Of a DNA stretch of 64,000 nt, positions 46,552-55,834 are shown one piece after another. The DNA comes from Pseudoalteromonas denitrificans DSM 6059. Its GTDB lineage: Bacteria; Pseudomonadota; Gammaproteobacteria; Enterobacterales; Alteromonadaceae. The notes under the pieces were generated by a model. The model did no database searches. It was not told the DNA's origin and saw only the letters and a list, made by a program, of their open reading frames with translations. Within the stretch, counting starts at the first letter, position 1; every line of letters starts with the position of its first letter. The stretch is from positions 62,001 to 126,000 of the forward strand of contig NZ_FOLO01000007.1 of NCBI RefSeq assembly GCF_900112265.1, read 5' to 3'. Made by a program: the position numbers and the translations under genes.

Positions 46552-48717
46552 TCATCTAACAAGCTCCTTTGACAAACTCATCATCATAATATCTGACTCT
46601 ATATTTTGCCACTTAGAAAATATGACAGATTCACAGTTATTAAAGGTATCAAACCTAACACGACTATTATTACTAAAAGTCATGATCTCACTTGTAGTAT
46701 GTGAGTCTAAACTTACCTTTAGTAATTCATTATTATTGTCATCATTAATATAAAAAATAGCATTATTACAAATATTAAATTGTGCATTTCTATCTACGCC
46801 ATCAATTATTTTTGTTTCCTTAAGTGATGATAAATCTTGTTGCCAAAGCCCGCTTTGGCGATATTTAGTAAAATACAGTTTATCACCCTTAAGATTTGGC
46901 TTTACTTGATAGCCGCCCGATTGTGTTATCTGCACAGCTTGATTGAATTCACCGCCATTAAAGTCCAAAGACCATAATTGCCAGTCACCACTTTTATCTG
47001 AGGTAAAATATAATTTAGACCCATTAACCGAAAAATATGGGTACGCTGCCGCTTGTTTATCCATGTCTATTTTAGTGGCATTATCTTGGGTTATATCTAA
47101 TAAATAAAGTTGCTTATCATTCGTTGCAACCACAACATTAATACCGTTAGGATGCCAAGAATAAAAGTCTATCCCCGCATCTATTGGCAAGCTTTCAAAG
47201 ACAGTTAATTTAGTCGCACTTTGTAGCCACAATTGAACCATGCCATTTCTATCAGACAAAAAAAGTAAATGCTCACCATCACTAGAGTAACTAGGTTGAC
47301 TGTCAAATTTACTCGAACTCACCAACATTTTAGTTTCAGACATGATGCCGTCAGCCGATAGCTTTGCCTTAAATAAATCAACGTTAGCAGTCTCAACTGC
47401 GTAAACAATGCTTTTACCATCAAAACTCAGCTCAGGTGATTTAATTTTTTGCATTGAATGATATAAAGTACTGATGTTTCCCGTTTTAACATCGAGTAGT
47501 TTTAATGCTCCTCCAGTACGATTGTCACTGAATAAAATATTTTTACCGTCAGGTGTCCAGCTCGGATTCCAACTCAAAAAACCCAGTTCAGCAATTTTTT
47601 TTTGCTCACCCGTTTCTAAGTTTTTAATATAAACCTGATTATTACCCCAATATTTATTACGAAAGAAAACCAGTTTTTTCCCATCCGGCGATAACGCAAG
47701 TTCATTATCACCATAATAATTGTCCTGACGACGGGTTATTTCGTCTATTTTTCCTGTGGTTAACGTAATTTGATAAATTTGATAAGGTACATCGCTTGCT
47801 GAACGATCAGTAAAAAATAATGATTGATTATCTTTAGAAAATACAAGGTTACTATAATGTTCAATCGCACCACATTTATATACTTCTTTTGTTTTTATCG
47901 GCTTAGCATTTTCATCTAACGTCAGAATATTTAAACCACAACTATTTTGACCTTTACTGAAAAATGCAATTTGAGATTTATCAGCAGAAATGGCAGGTAC
48001 TCTATCGTTAAATACTGAATTGGTTAACTGTATTATTTCTTGCGTGCTTCGTATTTTTAAATATAAATTATATGGTTCGTCGGCATTTTTTCTATGATGA
48101 TAGACCAACCAGTTTTTATCTTGAGATAAGCTTGCTTCTCGCTCAAAACCAGGTTCACTCGTTTGTTGACTAAACTTGGGTTGTTGAATATTAATTACGC
48201 TTTCTTCGGTATTTTGCGCAAATATCAAAACAAAAGTTGCCACAATAATAGATATAAAAATACCAACAAAAACATATTGAGTCTTAGCATTTTTTTTAGC
48301 TTTAATTTCATTACTAGCTAAATCATCATTTAATTGATTTTGTAATTGGTTTGATTCAGTTAACTTTACTAACTCAATAGCTTCTACCTTTTCAACTAAA
48401 CTCACAGGCGCTATTAATCTATATCCTTTTTTGGCAATAGTTTGAATATACTCTGGGGATTCTGAGTTATCTTTAAGTGCTTTTCTCAGTAAACCAACAA
48501 CTCGGCTTATTGCGCCGTCGCTCACTTTTGTAGGCCATAATTTATCCATTAACTCTTGGCGTGAAATAACTTGCTCAGCATTAGAAGCCAAATAATACAA
48601 AACCTCCATTATTTTTGGTTCTACAATTTGAACATATTCACCTAATGAAATTTGATTTAAATCTCTATTAATTTCATATTCACCAACTCTAAAAGAATTA
48701 GTTAATTTTAAACTCAC
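46552..48717 (-). CDS. CadC-like transmembrane regulator with PD40 beta-propeller
   Basis: A 721-residue protein with an N-terminal winged helix (about 1-105: VEPKIMEVLYYLASNAEQVISRQELMDKLWPTKVSDGAISRVVGLLRKAL), a transmembrane segment at about 150-170 (YVFVGIFISIIVATFVLIFA), and a periplasmic propeller with many PD40 repeats (LALSPDGKKLVFFR; PSWTPDGKNILFSD; PSYSSDGEHLLFLS). It is divergent from an exported methyltransferase and a TonB receptor, which are candidate targets. It resembles the regulator at 42295-44376. Confidence 0.88.
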   Translation of the reverse strand: MSLKLTNSFRVGEYEINRDLNQISLGEYVQIVEPKIMEVLYYLASNAEQVISRQELMDKLWPTKVSDGAISRVVGLLRKALKDNSESPEYIQTIAKKGYRLIAPVSLVEKVEAIELVKLTESNQLQNQLNDDLASNEIKAKKNAKTQYVFVGIFISIIVATFVLIFAQNTEESVINIQQPKFSQQTSEPGFEREASLSQDKNWLVYHHRKNADEPYNLYLKIRSTQEIIQLTNSVFNDRVPAISADKSQIAFFSKGQNSCGLNILTLDENAKPIKTKEVYKCGAIEHYSNLVFSKDNQSLFFTDRSASDVPYQIYQITLTTGKIDEITRRQDNYYGDNELALSPDGKKLVFFRNKYWGNNQVYIKNLETGEQKKIAELGFLSWNPSWTPDGKNILFSDNRTGGALKLLDVKTGNISTLYHSMQKIKSPELSFDGKSIVYAVETANVDLFKAKLSADGIMSETKMLVSSSKFDSQPSYSSDGEHLLFLSDRNGMVQLWLQSATKLTVFESLPIDAGIDFYSWHPNGINVVVATNDKQLYLLDITQDNATKIDMDKQAAAYPYFSVNGSKLYFTSDKSGDWQLWSLDFNGGEFNQAVQITQSGGYQVKPNLKGDKLYFTKYRQSGLWQQDLSSLKETKIIDGVDRNAQFNICNNAIFYINDDNNNELLKVSLDSHTTSEIMTFSNNSRVRFDTFNNCESVIFSKWQNIESDIMMMSLSKELVR

Positions 48718-48908
48718 TCAGTCTTTCCTTTATCTAAAATCACAAAAACAGTATTTATCAGCATGTTAAAAATAACACCTAAACACATGATTACAAACAA
48801 CATCAACAAAACATCATACAAACATAACCGTTAAATCAAACCCTTATTATTGTTTAGTGAAAATGAGTGCGGTACTAATAAATCTCTTTCAAAACACATG
48901 GAATTAAA

Positions 48909-49607
48909 ATGAAAACAACAACACTACTTTTAGCCGGTTTGCTTGTTTCAAGCTTGCCTACAATAGCGCACTCTAACAAAATAGAACAAGCATTAAATCA
49001 CAGCGACAGACCACTTGAAGACAAATCAAGAGATCAAAATAGAAAGCCCAGTCAAATAGTTAAACTACTCGACATTCAGCCTAATATGAAAGTAATTGAC
49101 TATATTGCTGGCGGCGGTTATTACAGTGAGATTTTTGCTCGCGTTTTAAATAACTCAGGAAAACTTTACAGTGTTAAAGGACGTTTATCAAAAAGAGATT
49201 TAAAAAATTATTCAAATATTTCTGTTACCAAAGAACTCAATTTATCAGATATAAATGAACCCGTAGATCGTATATTTACAGCCCTGAATTATCATGATGC
49301 GGTCAATAATAAGAAGCTTGATAGATCCCAACTACTTAATAGCATCTATAACAAACTGAACAAAGATGGTTACTTAATTGTAATCGACCATAATGCAGCC
49401 CCCGGTTCTGGCATATCACAAACCAAGAAAAAACACCGTATAGAAAATACCTTCGTATTGAATGAAATACAAGCAGCTGGTTTTGTTCTTGACCGCTCAT
49501 TAAGTGTATTAGCAAATCCAAACGATAACTTTGATTTAGATGTTTGGCAAAAGAGTACGAAAGGTAAAACCGATAGATTTGTTTATCGTTTTAAAAAAGT
49601 ACTTTAA
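48909..49607 (+). CDS. Exported SAM-methyltransferase-like protein (COG4798-like)
   Basis: A 232-residue protein with a clear signal peptide (LLLAGLLVSSLPTIAHS) followed by a class I methyltransferase-like fold. Motif I reads VIDYIAGGGYYSEIFA, and FTALNYHDAVN and LIVIDHNAAPGSG follow. Exported members (COG4798-type) are known in gammaproteobacteria, but SAM is not expected in the periplasm, so the real role is unclear. It is followed 60 bp later by a TonB receptor gene and is divergent from a CadC-like regulator. Confidence 0.8.
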   Translation: MKTTTLLLAGLLVSSLPTIAHSNKIEQALNHSDRPLEDKSRDQNRKPSQIVKLLDIQPNMKVIDYIAGGGYYSEIFARVLNNSGKLYSVKGRLSKRDLKNYSNISVTKELNLSDINEPVDRIFTALNYHDAVNNKKLDRSQLLNSIYNKLNKDGYLIVIDHNAAPGSGISQTKKKHRIENTFVLNEIQAAGFVLDRSLSVLANPNDNFDLDVWQKSTKGKTDRFVYRFKKVL

Positions 49608-49621
49608 CAAGCTTATTAATT

Positions 49622-49640
49622 CCCCCGCTTTATTCGGGGG
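49622..49640 (+). terminator. GC-rich hairpin between methyltransferase and TonB genes
   Basis: A perfect 6-bp stem CCCCCG / CGGGGG with a 7-nt loop lies 14 bp after the methyltransferase stop. The T run is poor (TTAAAATT), so it may only attenuate readthrough into the receptor gene. Confidence 0.5.
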
Positions 49641-49667
49641 TTAAAATTCTCTATATAAGATATTACT

Positions 49668-51779
49668 ATGTCAAAATTTGTAAACACCTTAACAAAAACA
49701 ACACTTGTATATAGTGCTATTGCAATGAGTTGTATTTTACCTAAAATACTTTTCGCAGATGAGGCCAATAATAAAGCGGCAATCACTGGGTACGATACAC
49801 AATATTTCAAGCAATTTTCGCCACAAACTCTGTTTGATATGATTGAAAAAATTCCAGGCACAGCGAGCATTTTAGATAGCGTGGTTGATACAGATGATAA
49901 CAGGGGATTTGGCTCAGCCGGCGAGCAATTATTAATTAATGGAAAAAGAATATCAGGTAAAAGCAACGGGATCGGTGCCGAACTCTACCGAATACAAGCA
50001 AAAAATGTAGATGAGATTCAATTAATACGCGGTACCGTAAATGGACTAGATGTAAGGTCAACGGGTTTAATCATTAACGTTATATTAAAAGAAGATATGA
50101 GTGCCTCAATACTCTGGGATTTGGGGCTTGCCTATGCTTCAGATGTCAATGCAGAGCCTATTGGCAGTCTTAATTATACTGACTCAACCGATATATTCAC
50201 CTATTCACTTGGATATAAAAGAACGGCAGACCCTAGATATGCTGTATTTTCAGAAGTATTCAATACAAATCAAGATCAATTAAATGAAACCCGTGTAGAT
50301 AAATCTGCTCGAGTTACAACAGTGGATAAATTAAATGGCAAAATTGAATATTTTATTTCTGACAAAACGGACCTAAGACTCAATGGTCTACTTGAGATAA
50401 ATAAATATAAAGGTGAATATGATAAAGCTTTTTATTATGCCAATGCAGAACAAAACTCACCGATAAATGTTACCGATCTTTCTCATGTTAATAATCAAAA
50501 TGATACTTGGGAAATTGGAGGAGATATTAACCATAAGCTTGATGACTTTGGTAATTTAAAACTACTCTTCATCACAAATAAAACAACTTATGACGATAAA
50601 CTACTCATAGACAGAAGTGAAGATTTTAATACCACTTTTAAAAGCTACGATTTAAATGACAAAACGATACAGTCTGAAAATATCTTACGCCCTACTTTTA
50701 GCAGCCAAATAAATGAAAAACACAGTATTGAAGTCGGTTTTGAGCTTGCGATAAATAAGCGTGATAGCACGATTATCACCAATGTTTCTCCCACTGAACA
50801 CCACATGATAAAAGAAACACGAAAAGAGGCTTTTATTAGCCATAACTTTGCGTTTTCAGATACCATCAACCTTCAAAGCTCACTCAATAACGAATGGTCA
50901 AACGTTATCGTTGACTCTCAATTTGAAGCAAGTATTACCTCTGTACCTGTTGAGCGTTCATTTAAATACCCTAAACCTAGGTTCAACTTAAGATACGATA
51001 TGACAGAGCAAGATCAATGGCGCTTTAATTTTGAACGTACGGTAAGTCAATTAAACCTGAAAGACTTTGTGCCAAAATACAATGGTGAAGAAAAACGACT
51101 TGAGCTTACCAATCCTAATTTAATGCCAGAAAAACGATGGGAGTTTTCCAGCACCTATGAACGCCAATTTAATAAAAATCAGGGAAACCTTGCTACAACA
51201 CTTTATTATCATGATATTGAAGACCATTTAACAGAAACACCTTATCTAGATAGCCATAACAAAACGATAGGTTCAGGTATTGGTAACATCAACAACGCTA
51301 AAGAATATGGGATAAAATTAGATGGCTCTTTGCGTTTATCACTTTTAAATCTTAAAAACACAGTTTTTAGCGGTAACTTAACTTATAGAGGCAGTAAAAC
51401 ACATAACTCCTTCACCCATGAAAAACAATACATAAATGATTTACCGCAATTAGATTGGAGTGCAAATTTAAAACACGACCAGGTTAATTTAGGGCTCGCA
51501 TTTGGTATAACTTTCAGTAATAAATCAGCAGAGCGCTACAACCGATATGACTTTATTGCACGCTACGAAAATCATGTAAATGCAAAAGCCTATATTGATT
51601 ATCAATTAACTCATGATTTAAAACTGCGCTTTGAAGGTGATAAGTTATTTCACGGTAAAGGGCTACGAGAAACTACTCGCTATGAAAGTGCGTATACCCA
51701 TAGTGATATTCTAAGATATGAAGTACGTGATACTGTCCGAGAAAGGCGCTTTAAAATATCGTTAAAAGGACAGTTTTAA
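49668..51779 (+). CDS. TonB-dependent outer-membrane receptor
   Basis: A 703-residue protein with a signal peptide (to about residue 32), a plug domain (LFDMIEKIPGTASILDS; EQLLINGKRISGKSNG; VDEIQLIRGTVNG) and a beta-barrel that ends in Phe (RFKISLKGQF), as outer-membrane proteins do. The imported substrate is unknown; no siderophore genes adjoin it and no Fur box was seen. It may be coexpressed with the exported methyltransferase upstream. Confidence 0.9.
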   Translation: MSKFVNTLTKTTLVYSAIAMSCILPKILFADEANNKAAITGYDTQYFKQFSPQTLFDMIEKIPGTASILDSVVDTDDNRGFGSAGEQLLINGKRISGKSNGIGAELYRIQAKNVDEIQLIRGTVNGLDVRSTGLIINVILKEDMSASILWDLGLAYASDVNAEPIGSLNYTDSTDIFTYSLGYKRTADPRYAVFSEVFNTNQDQLNETRVDKSARVTTVDKLNGKIEYFISDKTDLRLNGLLEINKYKGEYDKAFYYANAEQNSPINVTDLSHVNNQNDTWEIGGDINHKLDDFGNLKLLFITNKTTYDDKLLIDRSEDFNTTFKSYDLNDKTIQSENILRPTFSSQINEKHSIEVGFELAINKRDSTIITNVSPTEHHMIKETRKEAFISHNFAFSDTINLQSSLNNEWSNVIVDSQFEASITSVPVERSFKYPKPRFNLRYDMTEQDQWRFNFERTVSQLNLKDFVPKYNGEEKRLELTNPNLMPEKRWEFSSTYERQFNKNQGNLATTLYYHDIEDHLTETPYLDSHNKTIGSGIGNINNAKEYGIKLDGSLRLSLLNLKNTVFSGNLTYRGSKTHNSFTHEKQYINDLPQLDWSANLKHDQVNLGLAFGITFSNKSAERYNRYDFIARYENHVNAKAYIDYQLTHDLKLRFEGDKLFHGKGLRETTRYESAYTHSDILRYEVRDTVRERRFKISLKGQF

Positions 51780-51808
51780 ACTTATTTTTTAATCACCCTT
51801 TTTAAAAC

Positions 51809-51828
51809 AAGCTAAAAAGTTAGCTTTT
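51809..51828 (+). terminator. Hairpin after the TonB receptor
   Basis: A 7-bp stem AAGCTAA / TTAGCTT with a 4-nt loop, followed by TTGT, 30 bp past the receptor stop. Weak because the stem is AT-rich. Confidence 0.45.
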
Positions 51829-51915
51829 GTAATATTCAACAAAAAGCTAACTGATGCCTCAATACTATGCTAGTATTTTTAAGTACTTACTTTTAATTCA
51901 CATAGATAAACTGAT

Positions 51916-51984
51916 GAACAGCAAGCAAAGTTTTTTTGTTACTCGAATTATTATCATTACTTTAAAAAAGTGGTGGGAGTAATG
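51916..51984 (+). CDS. trpL-like leader peptide with tandem Trp codons
   Basis: A 22-codon frame: MNSKQSFF at the start, a run of Ile (RIIIIT), and LKKWWE at the end with two adjacent TGG codons (51973-51978) right before the stop. The 5' end (51917-51925, TGAACAGCA) pairs perfectly over 9 bp with 51985-51993 (TGCTGTTCA), and a terminator follows at 52001-52026. This is the layout of a trp attenuation leader (peptide, 1:2 hairpin, terminator). The gene behind it is a P-loop kinase, not trpE. The ribosome site is weak, so translation is not proven. Confidence 0.6.
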
Positions 51985-52000
51985 CTGTTCAGCTAATAAA

Positions 52001-52026
52001 AACCGCCATCAAGGCGGTTTTTTTCG
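52001..52026 (+). terminator. Attenuator-type terminator
   Basis: A 9-bp stem AAAACCGCC / GGCGGTTTT with a 5-nt loop and seven T (52020-52026) lies between the leader peptide and the ATG at 52058. An alternative pairing of GTGGTGG (the Trp codons, 51972-51978) with CCGCCAT (52005-52011) is possible, with two G-U pairs. Confidence 0.85.
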
Positions 52027-52057
52027 TTTTGATGGCCTCACTCAATAGGAAAGCAAA

Positions 52058-52576
52058 ATGAAGAAAGTTGCTGTATTTGGTAATGCTGGCGCAGGAAAAT
52101 CAACAACAAGTAAACAATTAGCCAAAATCACAAATTTACCACTTTATGTATTAGATAAAATAAAATTTTTACCCAATGGGGATGAAGTACCCCACAAAGA
52201 ATATTTGACTGAACACGCTAAGATTCTTGATGAAGATAATTGGGTAATAGATGGATTTGGTTGCTTAGATTCAACTTGGGAAAGGCTTTCTAAGGCTGAT
52301 ACTTTAATTTATATAGACTTGCCTATTTACGTTCATTTTATTTGGGTAACAAAACGTTTCATTAAAGGGATTTTTGCACCCGTTGAAGGCTGGCCAAAAA
52401 GTGCACCTTTAATAAAAAGTACCTTAAAAAGTTACCATGTACTTTTGTTATGCCATAAAAAACTCACTCCGAGTTATAGAAAGTTCATTGCTAAGGTAAA
52501 AAAAACAAAAAAGGTACATCACTTACAATCAAAGTCAGACATTCAAAAATTTCTTAATTCAATTGAGCATGTTTGA
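52058..52576 (+). CDS. P-loop nucleotide kinase-like protein (topology modulation type)
   Basis: A 172-residue protein with Walker A FGNAGAGKSTTSKQLA near the N-terminus and an adenylate-kinase-like pattern (LYVLDKIKFLPNGDEV; WVIDGFGCLDSTWERLSKADTLIYIDLP). It resembles the FlaR/topology-modulation proteins, probable small-molecule or nucleotide kinases of unknown substrate. It has a TAGGAAAGC ribosome site. The trpL-like leader and terminator immediately upstream suggest transcription attenuation, which is unusual for this family. Confidence 0.8.
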   Translation: MKKVAVFGNAGAGKSTTSKQLAKITNLPLYVLDKIKFLPNGDEVPHKEYLTEHAKILDEDNWVIDGFGCLDSTWERLSKADTLIYIDLPIYVHFIWVTKRFIKGIFAPVEGWPKSAPLIKSTLKSYHVLLLCHKKLTPSYRKFIAKVKKTKKVHHLQSKSDIQKFLNSIEHV

Positions 52577-52690
52577 TGATAAATACTCTGTCATACTTAT
52601 GAAAAAAAAGAACAGTTTAATAGGTTTAAATTGTTCTTAAATTGGCATATTCACTATATAGGTTTCACAAGTGAAATTTCATATTTCAAC

Positions 52691-53182
52691 TTATGTAATA
52701 TCCCCATCATACCAAACGCCATATTTATCTCCTTGATATTTAAGTAAGAGAAATAAATATGCCGTACTCAGCATAATTAAACCTCCAGCAAGTGCAGCCT
52801 TATTAAAAAAACCTAAGCAACAAAAAAGAAAACCACTTATATGTGATATTGTTTCAATTCGAGCAGCTTATTTACGACTTGGTCTGGTTTTCAAAAAGTT
52901 AAATACAAACCAGCACTTTAAGAGCAACGGCTGGTTTACCCAATTATCAGCGTTTTTATCTATCATGAATTTCTTCTGTTTCAAGCTTGATATATCAACT
53001 TCAAGTGCTGAGGCCAAACATTTGAGAGACTCTAAACTCGCATTTTTCCCACTTTCAATTCACTGAATTGTTCTGACATTTAATCCAGATATTTGAGCCA
53101 ATTGCTCTTGTGTTAAATGGCGACTAATACGTATTTCTTTAAGGATCACTAAACTTTGCATGTACAAGTCACAAGTATTCAT
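52691..53182 (-). pseudogene. XRE-type regulator with two in-frame stops
   Basis: One continuous minus-strand frame encodes a helix-turn-helix (LKEIRISRHLTQEQLAQISGLNVRTIQ), is cut by TGA at 53060-53062, continues IESGKNASLESLKCLASALEV...FLKTRPSRK, is cut again by TAA at 52868-52870, then reads a membrane-like tail (FLFCCLGFFNKAALAGG; LSTAYLFLLLKYQG) ending DGDIT. The TGA sits exactly where these proteins have Arg (R-I-E-x-G), so CGA to TGA is likely. It is a dead regulator with a former C-terminal membrane domain. Confidence 0.75.
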
Positions 53183-53478
53183 GATTTTATTAATTTAAGT
53201 GACGATTTTAACCCGACATTAGGCTGAATGTTACCCAACACAAGTATGACAGCACCCTATTTAGCCCAATTTAGTCTTTTTTATTGTGTATCAGTCATAT
53301 TTTAAATTAGGTAAAAAAATAACAAAGAATTGTTGAAGGTTAACCTTTTATTGATTCAACTTTATTTAAAAAGTTTTAATTATATTTTTAACTGAACTTA
53401 AAAATTTGATACCCAACACTTACTTTAGTAAATTGAGTCAAAGGGCATCAAAATAATCTAGCGTCTCTACTTAAACAA

Positions 53479-53745
53479 CTATATTGATATGCTACAAAGA
53501 CCAGCTGTCAATGCCACCATGAACGCGAGCGTTTGTATCGCTTTTTTATAAAGCTGGTCTTCTAGTTGATAACGTAATATTTTTTGCCTTGCCATTAACA
53601 TTAAAATACCACTTAATCCTAAAATACCAGGCACAACAGCTAAACCACCATTGAGTCCTGCAACTATAGAAGCCAAAGCAACAAATGCAGAAAGAGAAAA
53701 CCATAAACCCGCTAAAAATTTATTTCCGTGTAAATTTTCCATCAT
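53479..53745 (-). CDS. Small membrane protein, function unknown
   Basis: An 88-residue protein with about three hydrophobic segments (12-30, 33-50, 70-86) and a short charged loop (ARQKILRYQLEDQLYKK). The ATG follows AAAAGGATTTTT. No family was recognised, and no operon partner is evident. Confidence 0.6.
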   Translation of the reverse strand: MMENLHGNKFLAGLWFSLSAFVALASIVAGLNGGLAVVPGILGLSGILMLMARQKILRYQLEDQLYKKAIQTLAFMVALTAGLCSISI

Positions 53746-53893
53746 TAAAAATCCTTTTATTTAACTTTCTAAGTGAACGCATATACTCACATTTTTAACT
53801 ATACAAATTTTAATTTCAGGGACAAAGTTTTGCAATAAATATTAGGTTATGATTTCATGACTCATTTACAAAGTTGCAATAAATTTCCTCATA

Positions 53894-54691
53894 TCAGTTG
53901 GGTCTATGATATCTTGTCAGATACTTTTTATGAATTTTAACAATGATATCTTTCTGTTCATCATGATTTTTTAGGTTATCAAGTGCCAGCTTTAACTTAT
54001 CTTGAAACTTCATTGTCATGTTACTTGAGACTTTAGAGCACTGTAACCAGGTTTCATTTTCTATTAATGTAAAGTAATGACCATCATGATTAAATTTTGA
54101 TTCGATGAGCTCTTTTGAGCCAATAAAGGCATCCAGTCTTCCTTGACTTAACATTTTAAGTCCTTCGTCATAATTACTCACTTCATATTTTATTATTGAT
54201 TCATTTTTACTGAATTCATCACTATAAGTAGTGCCCCGCACTTGTCCAACAACTTTATTTGCTAATTCATTCAAATGGCTAAATCCCTTTGTTGATTGAC
54301 CATTTTTTGATGCATTAAAAACGATAATGACAGATTTTTTAACAACCAAACCTATTTGAGAATAATTTTTTTTACGCTCAACGGATGTAAAAAACATAGA
54401 ACAGTCATAACTCCCTTTATTCAGCCCTTCTAGCATTCGATTATATGGTACAAGCTCAATGAGATAAGGCACTTTCAACTGTTTAACCATAGCTAAAGAT
54501 ATATCGTAATAGATTCCTTTCGATTCTTTATTTTCATAATAACTAAAAGGTTCTCCTATATGAATAACGGCTACTCTTATGGGAGGGTCTATAATGCTGA
54601 GTTGCTCACTCAATAAAGAGAAGCAGCACAAAGCGAAAGGTAGAAGCCCAAATAAATAATGTCTTTTTAGATAGATAATTAAAATATGCAT
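53894..54691 (-). CDS. Periplasmic solute-binding protein (SBP_bac_3-like)
   Basis: A 265-residue protein with an N-terminal hydrophobic segment (YLFGLLPFALCCFSLLS) and a binding-protein fold: KESKGIYYDISLAMVKQLKVPYLIELVPYNRMLEGLNKGSYDCSMFFT, then KVVGQVRGTTYSDEF. Probably binds an amino acid or similar solute. Like the protein at 17581-18303 it has no transporter partner nearby. Confidence 0.75.
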   Translation of the reverse strand: MHILIIYLKRHYLFGLLPFALCCFSLLSEQLSIIDPPIRVAVIHIGEPFSYYENKESKGIYYDISLAMVKQLKVPYLIELVPYNRMLEGLNKGSYDCSMFFTSVERKKNYSQIGLVVKKSVIIVFNASKNGQSTKGFSHLNELANKVVGQVRGTTYSDEFSKNESIIKYEVSNYDEGLKMLSQGRLDAFIGSKELIESKFNHDGHYFTLIENETWLQCSKVSSNMTMKFQDKLKLALDNLKNHDEQKDIIVKIHKKYLTRYHRPN

Positions 54692-54895
54692 CAGTTTAAA
54701 TTAATAAAGCAAAATGAACATAAATAAACCTTATTGTATTTGAATAAATACAAAATTAACTCTTAGAGTATAGGATAAGGTTTACTAAAAATTCACTCTG
54801 TATTAATTTATATAACTACAAAAAACTGACTTTAACAGGGATATACGATTACAAATAAGAAGTCTATAACACAGGTTTAATTCATGAATATATAA

Positions 54896-55834
54896 TCATC
54901 TACTTTTCTTAGGTGTAAAAAGTGGCTGAAACTCAAATTTAGATTTATTTTGAGGCACTTCTTTTTTCTCTTCAATACCTACTTCATAAACATCAAATGG
55001 GGGACGCATGCGATGATTTTTATTTCGCATAATTTCAGCAAATGTACATCCACCTCCTTTCAACGCTTCAGTTGCAAATTTACCAACGTTTTTACTGAAA
55101 TCAATCACACCAAAATTTGTCGTTAGAATTGTCAATTTTTTATTGTTATTACGAATTCGAATCAATGCACCCAGCTCTTCTACATAGCCATCAATCAGTG
55201 TACGCTCTGCAGCTCCTATCTCATCAAGCATTAAAACGTCTGCTTCTTGCGCTGAGTTTCGCGCTCTTTCTGCTTCAATAGGGTTATTTCTAGCGCTCCA
55301 CATTTGTGATACAAGCACACTAAATTGCTTAGCTAATACTGTGGCTGATGTTTGTTGTTTAATAAGATTTAATACCGCACAGCCTAAATGTGTTTTACCA
55401 CTGCCATACTCACCAGATAAAACTAAATTAAGGTTCCCCTTTCCTGCTATCGCATCTGTAGCATAACCACTCACTATCTGAATGATTTCATGCTGCCACT
55501 GATGTTCAGCGTTAAAGTTAGAGAAAGTTTGACTATCTAAATCAACATCACAAGATTTCATGAGCGCATTGGCCTGCCTTTGCTTTCCTTCTTTAATTAA
55601 GCGAGCCGAATCTTCTAGGCCTTTTGCACTATTTTCAGCAAATAATTGCTCATAAGTAAGTGTCGATTTTGAATTTAATAAGTGCTTGAGTTTCGTTTTC
55701 TCCATTAACTTTTTTAAATTACCACTATTATGAGAAACGCGCTGATCACTAACAGAGTCTGCCTTACCTTTATTTTTATCAACGCCTTTTAAAGCTTGAA
55801 ATTGCTCAAAGGTTAAATCGTCATCATCTATCAT
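54896..55834 (-). CDS. DnaC-like helicase-loader ATPase
   Basis: A 312-residue AAA+ protein of the DnaC/IstB group with Walker A LSGEYGSGKTHLGCAVLN (about residue 143) and Walker B VLMLDEIGA, then a sensor region LTILTTNFG. The N-terminal 100 residues are charged and could bind the helicase. It follows a DnaT-like gene with an 11-nt overlap, as in dnaTC operons that load replicative helicase during restart. IstB, the transposase helper, is the alternative, but no IstA is present. Confidence 0.82.
   Translation of the reverse strand: MIDDDDLTFEQFQALKGVDKNKGKADSVSDQRVSHNSGNLKKLMEKTKLKHLLNSKSTLTYEQLFAENSAKGLEDSARLIKEGKQRQANALMKSCDVDLDSQTFSNFNAEHQWQHEIIQIVSGYATDAIAGKGNLNLVLSGEYGSGKTHLGCAVLNLIKQQTSATVLAKQFSVLVSQMWSARNNPIEAERARNSAQEADVLMLDEIGAAERTLIDGYVEELGALIRIRNNNKKLTILTTNFGVIDFSKNVGKFATEALKGGGCTFAEIMRNKNHRMRPPFDVYEVGIEEKKEVPQNKSKFEFQPLFTPKKSR

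Noticed and set aside
54896..55834. IstB helper of an IS21-type element
   Set aside because: No IstA transposase or terminal repeats flank it, and the overlapping DnaT-like gene favours a helicase loader.
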